Shown here in pieces: positions 45,945-56,025 of a DNA stretch of 64,000 nucleotides. Source of the DNA: Begonia masoniana (taxonomy: Eukaryota > Streptophyta > Magnoliopsida > Cucurbitales > Begoniaceae). The position numbers and the translations under genes are program-made. Every line of letters begins with the position of its first letter. Position 1 is the first letter of the stretch. Location: the NCBI GenBank assembly GCA_022432975.1, contig CM039508.1, positions 26,113,999 to 26,177,998 on the forward strand, given 5' to 3'. The notes beneath the pieces are model-generated. The model did not search any database, was not told where the DNA came from, and worked only from the letters and a program-made list of their open reading frames with translations.

Positions 45945-48247
45945 TGTAACACCCGGTTCTATCGAACCAACTCTGTTATATCTAATGGTATACACTTTTT
46001 TTAGTCAATAATTTAAGTAGGGTTATTGAATGACTAGACTGAGGGCACTAGAGTAAATTACCATTTTCAAAAGTGGATAACGTATTTAAGGAAAGAGGGA
46101 TTTGGTTAATGAACTGTAGCCGCCACCATTTCACATTTTTCCTTTTCGGGTTTTCAGCTTAAGCAGCCGAGCTCTCTAGGCGATTTCACTCGCCGATTCT
46201 CCTTCGACTTAGGTACGTTTTCCTCATTTCTCTTATGATATAGCGGTTAAATACCCGAGAGAGTACATTGTGAGGATCTTGAGGATGCTGAGATTGAGCG
46301 TAGATTTGGGTTTTAGTGATAAATGGAAATGCTCGGGTAGTAGAGTTTCTAATTGGATTCCTCGAACCACTGTTTGATTCTTGGTGAGGTTTAGTGAAGT
46401 TTTGATTTATATTCTGTTATGAACTTAGGTGAGCAGATTCCCGAAGTAGCTAGCAACCAGACAATTTCCAGAAGCCAGGTAAGTAAAGTATGCATGTGCC
46501 TTCGGGCCTACATCACAAAACGTTAGGATTATGCATTGTGTGAATGAGTTTGTATGACATGCATCATGTTTTGTGAAAGATTACAAAAATGTATTTTCAT
46601 GAAAGAATGGTAAGGTATGAACGAAATGTGACAGACAAGCTATTAAGGGAACTAATCCACCCCTTAACTTATGAAGGGATTTATAACATTGGGAGAGTTG
46701 ATCCCACTCCCAAGGGAACCAAGGGATCAGATCAGCTATTAAGGGAATTCATCCGCCCCTTAATCGAGTAGAGGATGTATAACATTGGGAGAGTTGATCC
46801 CACTCCCAAGGGAACCGAGGGATCAGATCAGCTTATGAATGAACGTGAATGCAACTGAGATGAGAAAGTAGAAATTGCATGTTTAGGAATTTATGTTTCA
46901 GCATTTCATTTCACTACTGCTTTACTTACTTAACATTAGGCTAATAGATGAGTTTTGTGATGTAGTTGTTAAGGATACTACAGGTGAATTCTCTGAGTTG
47001 GTTGAGAACTAGGCAGGTTGGAGGGGTACAACCAAGCATCGGTCTGGCATCTGATGGGGCGGTTTAACTAGTGTCAGTGGTAGTGAAGGTTTAGTGGACA
47101 GAGATTTTCAATTTGAGTATGTTAGACTTTCTGATGATAGAAGTTGCCTTGATGTTTTCAAAATGTACTTTGAGTTTTCATGACATTGGTAGTTTAAATG
47201 TTTAGAATACGTTTTTGAGATTTTCTCATAATGTTATCCTGTTGAGTTTTTAAATGTTGGTTTTACTGGTTTTGGGTGATGCAATGATACGAATCATTCC
47301 TGAATTGTTTCAGTGAAGTAGTAAACTCTTTTCCGTACTTAGAGTTGTATTTGCATAGCAAGAAATAGTTGTTATGTTGCTCGATCCTCTACTGGTAGAT
47401 GAGGTCTATTGGTAGATGTTGAATTATAGTTATGTAGTCTATCGGTATGTGTGGGTATTATGTTTTGTCGTTTAGTGATCGGTGTGTGCAGTTTATTCTA
47501 TCGGAAGATGTGGAATTTGCACTATCGGTATGTGTGGGTATTATGTTTTGTCGTTTAGTGATCGATGTGTGCAGTTTATTCTATCGGAATGTTGTCTGTC
47601 GGAAGATGTCTTGGTAAAATCATCGGTATATGAAGTTTATTCTATCGGAAGATGTAGATTTTGCACTATCGGTATGAGTGAGTATTTTGCTTTGTCGTTT
47701 AGTGATCGGCATATGAAGTTTATTCTATCGGAAGATGTAGATTTTGCGGTATCGGTAGGAAAGGGTATTATGCTTTGTCGTTTAGCGATCGGCATATGTA
47801 GTTTATTCTGTCGGAAGGAGTGAATGAGAGATTTTTGTCGTTTTGTCATCGGTAGATGCAGTCACCGAGGGAAGTCTTTAGTTTCCAACCCTTCTGGTCG
47901 ACGTCATCGGTAGGAGCGTTCTGTTTTCTGTTCTGCTCCTTCCGTTGACTTTATTCATCGGTAAATGAATTTGACTTCTGTGACTTCTCAAGTATTTTAC
48001 GATTAAGACCTCTATTTCTTTTTGGCCGATTATTTCTTAACATTCCGAACGATTCTTCTAGCAGTGTTTCACAGTTTTGTTTAACTTTATTATTGATCGA
48101 ATGATTTCCGCTGCAAGTTTTTAAATGTATTGAGATTTTAGAAAAATGTCAAATCTTGACTTTCAAGTTTAAAATTTAGTCCAAAGTTTCCGAGTTATGT
48201 ACAAGTAATGTGTAACAAACCGGGTTTAGAAAACTCGGGGCGTTACA
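45945..48247 (+). repeat. 5' LTR of element C (2303 bp)
   Basis: TGTAACACCCGGTTC to ...CTCGGGGCGTTACA, matching 56026-58323 with few differences. Same family as solo LTR L. Intron repeats (two units) at 46625-46840. Distal array at 47440-47865 with units of about 83 bp containing TTGTCGTTTAGTGATCGG and TCTATCGGAAGATG. Confidence 0.94.
46479..47012 (+). other. Putative LTR intron and acidic terminal exon, LTR C 5' copy
   Basis: Intron 46479-46965. CTACATCACAAAAC at 46508-46521 is a perfect 14-base complement of GTTTTGTGATGTAG at 46952-46965, which ends exactly at the acceptor AG. The exon 46966-47012 is 47 nt with the tail TTGEFSELVEN, stop. A 1-nt difference from LTR L puts the preceding exon out of phase. 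Confidence 0.55.
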
Positions 48248-48250
48248 GTG

Positions 48251-48261
48251 TGGTATCAGAG
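48251..48261 (+). other. Primer binding site of element C
   Basis: TGGTATCAGAG, three bases after the LTR end. Confidence 0.92.
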
Positions 48262-48401
48262 ACATTCAGTTAAACCGTTCAAAAGATTACTCATCAGTGC
48301 CAATCGTTGCATGGGAGCACTCCAACAACTGTAAGTGTTTATGTTAGCCTTAGTAATTAGATGTTTATGAAAATAGTTAACCTGTACAGGAATTTAGCAC
48401 A

Positions 48402-49405
48402 ATGGCCAGACGCGCAGGAAGACCTAGAGTGCCAAGGGAAATGCCAAACGTGAGGGGTGAGGAGGAGCCTAGTGTGGTTAGGCAAGCTGACAGATTTGGT
48501 ACGTCAGCAAACAGATTTAATGCGCCAACAGTCCGATCAGTTAGGAGTATTGCTGAACCGAGAGGTGCAAGGGAGTGCCAACTCGGGTTCTAGCCATGAA
48601 CATTCAGGAGACCGATTTTGGAGGCTCCAGCCGCCCACATTTGATGGAAAGTCATCCAACCCGATTGTTGCTGAAGAATGGTTGAGGAAGATCGAAAGCA
48701 TGTTCCGATGTGCCAACGTCGGGGAAGAAGACAAGGTCACCCTGGCGACGTTTTATTTTGCTAGAGACGCTCAACTTTGGTGGGAGACAATTGAGACCAC
48801 CACTGATATTCTGGCTATGACTTGGTCTCAGTTCAAGGACATTTTCTTTGAAAAGTATTTTAACAGCACCATCCAGGCCACAAAGAAGGTGGAGTTCCTG
48901 AACTTGAAGCAGTCAGGATCTGTGGTTGAGTACGTCAGACAATTTGAGTCTCTGTCTAGGTTCGCTGGACACCTTGTTCACAAGAATGAAGATAAGGTGT
49001 TTCTATTTATGCAAGGACTGAAGCCTGATATGTACAGAGGGGTCAAGTTTTCGGGTTTTAAAGGTTTACCTTTCGGTGAAGTTGTGTCCACAGCTTTGGA
49101 GGTGGAAGAAGCTGAAATGAAGTGTGCTGGACCAAAGGAAGCCCCACGAAGGTTTGTCCAGCCACACCAGCAGAGGGGAATGAAGAGGCCTAGTGAGGGC
49201 CAGAGTAGTCAAGGAACAGGAAGGAAAGCACCGGATACCAGGAAGTTTCCCCAGTGCCTGAAATGCCTGAAGAGTCATTTGGGCGAGTGCAGATTCGGGT
49301 CAGGTAAGTGTTTCAACTGTGAGGAGTTTGGACATACACACAGAGATTGCCTGAATCACCCGATGCTTTAACTGTAACAAAGTCGGCCATATCAACAGAG
49401 ACTGC
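48402..49405 (+). pseudogene. gag of element C with an extra zinc knuckle
   Basis: The ATG at 48402 (MARRAGRPRVPREM) leads after about 20 codons into a frameshift near 48475; the rest of gag is in the frame ending at 49371. It holds FWRLQPPTFDGK, LWWETIETT, FMQGLKPD and the knuckles CLKCLKSHLGEC and CFNCEEFGHTHRDC. A third knuckle, [14 protein letters not shown], begins exactly 55 bp after the second and is in another frame (49364-49405), continuous with protease. A near-tandem duplication or an indel between adjacent knuckles explains the switch. Confidence 0.88.
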
Positions 49406-51370
49406 CCAGCTTTGAAGAGCGGCCCTGTCAAGATTAAGCCAAGAATATTCTCCATGATGGAGTCAGGCGATGAGGACCTGCCTGCTGTGGTGTCAGGTAC
49501 AATACTGGTTAATTCTATACCTGCTTTTACTTTGATAGATTTGGGTGCGACACATTCTTTTATAGCCTCTACATTTGCTGATAAGTTAGATGTAGAGCTT
49601 AGCCCTACTGAGCAAGTGTTTAATGTTGCATTATCCTCTGGTGAGCGCATGCACTCCAACCAAGTGATGCCTGATAGTGTTGTTTTAGTAGGAAACATGA
49701 ATCTGCCTGCTGATCTCATTGTTATGGACATAATGAGATTTGATGTGATCCTAGGAATGGATTGGTTATTTAAGCATTATGCCACCATAGATTGTAGGAC
49801 TGGAATTGTTAGTTTTCAATCCCCTGGTGGTTTAAACCATACCTTTCAAGCTATGAAGAAAAGTAAGGAAATGTCTGTTATGACTTCTATAAATTGTAGA
49901 CCCTCCCCATGCAGAGAATATTTGTGCTTTTTGGCCAACGTTTTAGACACACAACTAGTAGAAAAATCAAGCCCCAAAAATATTGTAGTTGTCCAGGATT
50001 TTCCTGAAGTATTCTTAGATGACCTTCCTGGCTTGCCACCCGATAGAGAAATTGAATTTGTTGTTGATGTTTACCCCGGTGCCGAGCCTGTGTCTAAGAA
50101 TCCATATAGATTAGCACCAACAGAACTTAAGGAATTGAAGAAGCAATTAGAGGATTTGTTGGAGAAAGGATTTATACGCTCCAGCTTTTCACCGTGGGGT
50201 GCACCTGTCCTTTTTGTCAAAAAGAAAGATGGATCAATGCGCATGTGTATAGACTATAGAGAATTGAATAACCTAACTGTTAAGAACAAGTATCCACTGC
50301 CGAGGATTGATGATTTATTTAATCAGCTTAATGGTGCAAGAGTTTTCTCTAAGATTGACCTTAGGTCTGGTTACTACCAGTTGAAGGTTAAATTTGAAGA
50401 TATTCCAAAGACTGCTTTTCGTACAAGGTATGGACACTATGAATTTTTGGTCATGTCCTTTGGATTGACAAATGCACCAGCAGCCTTTATGGATCTCATG
50501 AATAGAGTGTTTCATGAATTTTTGAATAAATTTATCATAGTGTTTATAGATGACATTCTAATTTATTCTAGAACTAAGGGGGAGCATGCAAGACACTTAA
50601 GCTTGGTGTTAGGATTGCTAAGGCAGCACCAACTTTATGCCAAGTTTTCCAAGTGTGAATTTTGGTTAGACCAAGTTCACTTTTTAGGACATGTTATTTC
50701 TGGAGATGGAATATCTGTTGATCCAGCCAAGGTTCAAGCAGTCAAGGAGTGGCCCCAACCAAGGAATGCTACTGATATTCGAAGTTTCCTTGGATTAGCA
50801 GGATATTACAGAAAATTTATTGAAGGATTCTCAAAGATTGCAACACCCCTCACTATACTAACTAGAAAGAACGCGAAATATGTGTGGGCTGAGGATTGTG
50901 AACTTAGTTTTCAGACCTTGAAACAGAAACTGATCAATGCTCCGATTCTAACCCTTCCAGTTGAAGATGGTAAATTTAGTATTTATTGTGATGCTTCCAA
51001 AATTGGTCTAGGTTGTGTGTTGATGCAGGATGGTAAAGTAATAGCTTATGCCTCTAGACAGTTGAAAACTCATGAAAATAATTACCCCACGCATGACTTA
51101 GAATTAGCTGCTGTGGTTTTTGCACTTAAGATTTGGAGGCATTATTTGTATGGATAATCTTGTGAGATATTTTCAGATCATAAGAGTCTGAAATACATTT
51201 TCACGCAAAAGGAACTAAATATGAGGCAACGTAGGTGGTTAGAGTTTGTCAAAGATTACGATTTTGAGATTAAGTACCACCCTGGCAAGGCGAATGTAGT
51301 GGCAGATGCCTTGAGTAGAGTAACAACATCAACCCCAACTATGACTTTCAGTATGCCGTTAGCTTTAGAG
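49406..51370 (+). pseudogene. Protease, reverse transcriptase and RNase H of element C
   Basis: A single frame of about 580 codons runs to a TAA at 51155-51157. Protease motif is [11 protein letters not shown], where the usual Ser/Thr of D[ST]G is Leu, so the protease is probably dead. RT blocks are complete: [65 protein letters not shown]. RNase [18 protein letters not shown] and [13 protein letters not shown] before the stop, [11 protein letters not shown] and ADALSR after it. It is the longest open pol stretch in the window. Confidence 0.92.
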
Positions 51371-52690
51371 TCAGAGTTCCAAAGGCTTAATCTAGAAGCC
51401 GTATCCAGTGTATCAGCTATACTTTCAGCCATGACCTTAAAGCCTACCATTCTTGAGAAAATAAAAGAAGCTCAGACAAATGATGTTGAGTGTAACAAGT
51501 ACAAGTCAAGCATGGATTCTACGGACAAGTCAGATTTTAACTATTCTGCTAATGGAATCCTTAAGTTTAGAAACAGATGGTTTGTTCCTACCAGTAAGGA
51601 ACTTCGTGATTAGGTTCTTTCTGAAGCACACTCTTCCAGGTTCTCTGTTCACCCTGGGAGTACAAAGATGTACAAGGATCTTAAACAGCATTATTGGTGG
51701 CCAGGCATGAAAAGAAGTGTGGCAGAATATGTAGGATCGTGTTTGTGCTGTCAGCAGATTAAAGCTGAACACCAAAGGCCTGCAGGAACATTGCAACCCT
51801 TACCAGTTCTCGAATGGAAATGGGAACAAATAATGATGGATTTTGTTGTTGGATTACCTAGGACAGCAAAGGGACACGATGCAATTTGGGTGATAGTTGA
51901 CCGTCTAACCAAGTCTGCTCATTTTCTACCAATAAAGATAACTTACTCGATGGACCAACTTGCTGAATTGTATGTGCAAGAAATTGTCAGGTTACATGGA
52001 GTTCCAAGCACCATAGTTTCAGACCGAGACCCCAGATTTACCTCCAAGTTTTGGAAAAGTTTGCATAAGGCTACGAGAACACAGCTTAGTTTTAGCACGG
52101 CTTTTCACCCTCAAACAGATGGACAATCCGAGAGAACCATCCAAACATTAGAAGATATGCTCCGTGCATGTGTATTGGACTTCCAAGGTTCATGGAGCAA
52201 ATACTTGTCCTTGGCAGAATTTTCTTAGAACAACAGTTTTCAGGCAACAATAGGCATGGCACCGTACGAGGCATTATATGGACAAAAGTGCAGATCTCCA
52301 TTATATTGGGATGAAGTCGGAGAAGCACAATTGATTGGTCCTGACATTGTGCAACAGACAATGGAGAAGATTGCTTTTATTCGACAAAGAATCTTAACAG
52401 CTCAAAGCCGGCAGAAAAGCTATGCAGACAAAAGACGAAGAGAACTGGAATTTAAGGTAGGTAATGAAGTTTTTCTTAAAGTGTCACCTTTCAAGGGAGT
52501 TGTCAGATTTGGAAAGAGAGGCAAGTTGAACCCCAGATATATTGGACCTTTCTCAATCTTGAAGAGAATAGGGAAGTCAGCCTATCAACTACAGTTACCA
52601 GCCTCTCTTGAGGGAATCCATAATGTGTTCCATGTTTTCATGCTAAAGAAGTGTGTTAGAGATTCATCACAGATTGTGGAACAACAGAGT
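51371..52690 (+). pseudogene. Integrase of element C, cut by solo LTR N
   Basis: Frame with TAG at 51611 and 52226. Zinc-binding region ends CLCCQQIKAEHQRP; core has MMDFVVGLPR, SDRDPRF and TDGQSERT; C-terminal domain KRGKLNPRYIGPFSI. It reaches IVEQQS, where LTR N interrupts it, and continues at 55802. Confidence 0.92.
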
Positions 52691-53088
52691 TGTAACGACC
52701 CGGGAAGGATCGCCACGTATTCCATGACTTTACTCAATCTTTTCTCTCTATTATTTTTTTTTTACCATGCAGCGGAAATATTCAATCTATAGTAACGTTT
52801 ATAAACTAGGCAATATAATACAACACTTGACTGTAGGAATTTAACATCACAGGTCATCTGCCGAACGCAAATGACAAACACCTCTCACAACTGCCGATTA
52901 CAAAACGACGAGGCAAAATGCACTCATCTACCGATAGAATAAGACTATATCTACCGATTGTCACATGCATTTCACGTGGTTCAATAAACACCTATTGGCA
53001 GATGTAAGTTCTCACATCAACCGACAGTCACGTGCATCCCACACAATTCATTAAACATTCATCGGCAGATATACAAACTGCATCTGCC

Positions 53089-53140
53089 GATGACGTCAGC
53101 GGGCAGATAAACAAACTGCTTCTGCCGATGACGTCAGCAG
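53089..53140. repeat. TGACGTCA-bearing repeats in LTR N
   Basis: Two CTGCCGATGACGTCAGC(G/A)GG units with TGACGTCA at 53091 and 53129, followed by weaker copies to about 53290 (TCTGCCGATGAC). Same zone as the M and F arrays but a different unit. Confidence 0.75.
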
Positions 53141-53674
53141 GAAGATAAACAAACTGCTTCTGCCGATGACTAGACTTCAGAAGAGATATTCGCATCTGCC
53201 GACGACAATATACTACATCTTCCGGTCAGAAAACGACAAAAGACATTACCATCTGCCGATGACAAATACTCTACATCTGCCGATAAGGCAAAAATAACAT
53301 TTTCATCTTCCGGTGGCTTAACACACTACACATACCGATTACTAGACGACAACCAACAGTGTCATCTTCCGATAACCTAACACTCTACATCATCCGGTAA
53401 GGCAAAACAATGCTTTCATCTTCCGGTGACTATCATTCTTAAACCTCTAACTTCATTGACTCAACACACCTAAAAACATATCAGAAACTCATCCCAAGCG
53501 TATAGCGGAAAGCTTAACAACAGGACATTCAATAACCCATAAATCATTCTCTAATCCAGTAATTCAATCAGACACTTTCAAACTCAAGTTATTAAATAAT
53601 CTCATCCTACTAAAATCACTATGTTCGTATCATTTACTAACTTTATAAAAACTTAACCATCAGTCATATTAGCT

Positions 53675-54177
53675 CATATCACTGAACCATATTCATCATT
53701 CATATCATTGTTCATATCACTGAACCATATTCATCATTCATATCATTGTTCATATCACTGAACCATATTCATCATTCATATCATTGTTCATATCACTGAA
53801 CCATATTCATCATTCATATCATTGTTCATATCACTGAACCATATTCATCATTCATATCATTGTTCATATCACTGAACCATATTCATCATTCATATCATTG
53901 TTCATATCACTGAACCATATTCATCATTCATATCATTGTTCATATCACTGAACCATATTCATCATTCATATCATTGTTCATATCACTGAACCATATTCAT
54001 CATTCATATCATTGTTCATATCACTGAACCATATTCATCATTCATATCATTGTTCATATCACTGAACCATATTCATCATTCATATCATTGTTCATATCAC
54101 TGAACCATATTCATCATTCATATCATTGTTCATATCACTGAACCATATTCATCATTCATATCATTGTTCATATCACT
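53675..54177. repeat. 38-bp minisatellite in solo LTR N
   Basis: About 13 near-perfect head-to-tail copies of a 38-bp unit containing ATATCACTGAACCATATTC. The same unit occurs in about two copies in its original place inside the intron (54590-54665) and in M (30840-30940). The large array lies downstream of the exon instead, so a piece of the intron was copied there and amplified. Confidence 0.93.
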
Positions 54178-54423
54178 AAAACATATCAGAAACTCATCCC
54201 ACGCGTATAGCGGAAAGCTTAACAACAGGACATCAATAACCCCATAAATCATTCTCTAATCCAGTAATTCAATCAGACACTTTCAAACTCAAGTTATTAA
54301 ATAATCTCATCCTACTAAAATCACTATGTTCGTATCATTTACTAACTTTATAAAAACTTAACCATCAGTCATATTAGCCCTCCAGCCACAGAGTTGCTCC
54401 CCGAATGCTTTCCAGCAACCAGC

Positions 54424-55085
54424 TCATACTTCTCCATCAACTTTAAACTCCTCACCTGATATTTCGTCACCTACATCATGAGGTTAAAACTATAAGCCTA
54501 ATGCTTAGTAAGGAATGCACTACTATCACGAATGCATGAATGCATAATTCAGAGAAAAACATGGTCATGAGTCTTTTCTTGTTCATAATCATTGTACCAT
54601 ATTCATCATTCATATCATTGTTCATATCACTGAACCATATTCATCATTCATATCATTGTTCATATCGTGTGACATGAGGGAGGATTTGTGCCGGTAAAGG
54701 GGGTTCGACAGTGAGTTTGATCATGGTCCCTACTGCGGGTCGTATTCATATGTCCTACTGCGGACTGTGTCATACGCCGAACCGCCCCCAACCCTCACTC
54801 AGCCATGTTGCAGGGATTTTATCATCTTATCTTGTTCGTTGAGAAATCATGCTTATAAAACATTTTCATGTGCATAAAACATAGATAATGCATGGACATA
54901 GAAAGATTCTTATCCATCAAGCTACAGAACAGAACACGGTCCAATATGAGACCTTACCATGGAGCAAATCATCAGCTTAAACATTAGACAGTAACATAAG
55001 GGAACTTCTAAACATCATAGAAATCTCTACCTAGCATCCTTTGATGTAGGGTCCTAATGACCGAGAAACCTATACATTCACTTAC
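54424..55085 (-). other. Putative LTR intron and acidic terminal exon, solo LTR N
   Basis: Minus-strand donor CCAG|GTAAGT at 55085, acceptor GATGTAG at 54471. The 47-nt exon (54424-54470) reads GDEISGEEFKVDGEV, stop; M has GEEHSGEDFKINEDV. The previous exon (after CATAG|GCAAGG) is open in phase 1 and ends AAQLRNP|G, so the two join without a stop. Confidence 0.57.
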
Positions 55086-55796
55086 CTGGATTCCTTAGCT
55101 GAGCAGCACCTTCACTTGAGCTTTCCTTGCCTATGACAATTCATATTCGTAGTTAAAATAAAATCCTAAATAACTTAAACTCAAAACTAGTAAAATCCTA
55201 ACTAAATGTCACTCTAAAACCTATATTTCTTAGTCCTTTCTGTCAAGCACCTTGTGTGCGTGGGTTAAGCTCCAAAACTCCAAACATTCGGATTCAACCT
55301 AGTAGCTATTATAGTCGGTTGTCAAAGTTCAGATTCGAATCGGTATTACTATTATCAAACCCAGATCAACAATGTTTCTAGTATTACTCTGCCATTACGG
55401 AATCGGAACTTAAAGTCCTAGCTGAAAATAGAGCCTTAAATAATCAACGAGTGACTACATTGTCTAAGTTTTACCTCGGGTGTGGATTCGCAGAGGAAAT
55501 GCAAGCTGAAACCAGCCGTTGGCAAGGGAAGATTCTGGTAGCAGAGAGCAAGAGCTTGAGAGAGAAGAAATCGCCGAGAGGAAATGTCGGCTACAGTGGT
55601 TTAAAATGAGGTTTAAGGTTTCCATTTTCTATTTATACATAATCCATCAGTCTTAATTACAAATCTGCCACCCAACCTAATTTTATTTCACTTGTAATAA
55701 ATTTGTCTTAACATTAAATTTAAATCATGAAGGTTAAATAGAAGGGTGACAATTAAAATAGTCAGAAATTACCTGGCTGAAATGTCGGGTGTTACA

Positions 55797-55989
55797 AGAG
55801 TATTGAAGTTCTTCCTACTCTTACTTATGAAGAGAAACCAGTAAAAATCTTAGGCTATGCGGTGAAAGTATTGCGCAACAAAGAGGTTCCACTAGTGAAA
55901 GTCTTGTGGCACCACCAGAATATTGAGGAAACAACTTGGGAACGCCAGCAAGACATGATGGACCAACATCCAGAGTTATTAAGGTACTG
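55797..55989 (+). pseudogene. Chromodomain-like tail of element C integrase
   Basis: After the right AGAGT the pol frame resumes: LPTLTYEEKPVKILG, VPLVKVLWHHQNIEETTWER, ending HPELLRY and stop at 55989. Such tails are thought to guide integration to particular chromatin. No lesion in this piece. Confidence 0.9.
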
Positions 55990-56010
55990 AATTTTGAGGA
56001 CAAAATTCTT

Positions 56011-56025
56011 TTAAGGAGGGTAGAT
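56011..56025 (+). other. Polypurine tract of element C
   Basis: TTAAGGAGGGTAGAT, after TTTTGAGGACAAAATTC and directly before the LTR. Confidence 0.85.

Larger units (their letters stand above)
52691..55796 (-). mobile_element. Solo LTR N (3106 bp) inserted in element C pol
   Basis: TGTAACGACCCGGG at 52691 to GGGTGTTACA at 55796, flanked by AGAGT (52686-52690 and 55797-55801). Same family as M and F; no interior. It is antisense to element C. A segment of about 200 bp occurs twice (53472-53671 and 54178-54380), one on each side of a 38-bp array, which accounts for most of its extra length over M. Confidence 0.95.

Noticed and set aside
53675..54177. CRISPR-like regular repeats
   Set aside because: The repeats are directly head-to-tail without unique spacers, lie in a eukaryotic solo LTR and have no cas genes nearby. 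It is a minisatellite.
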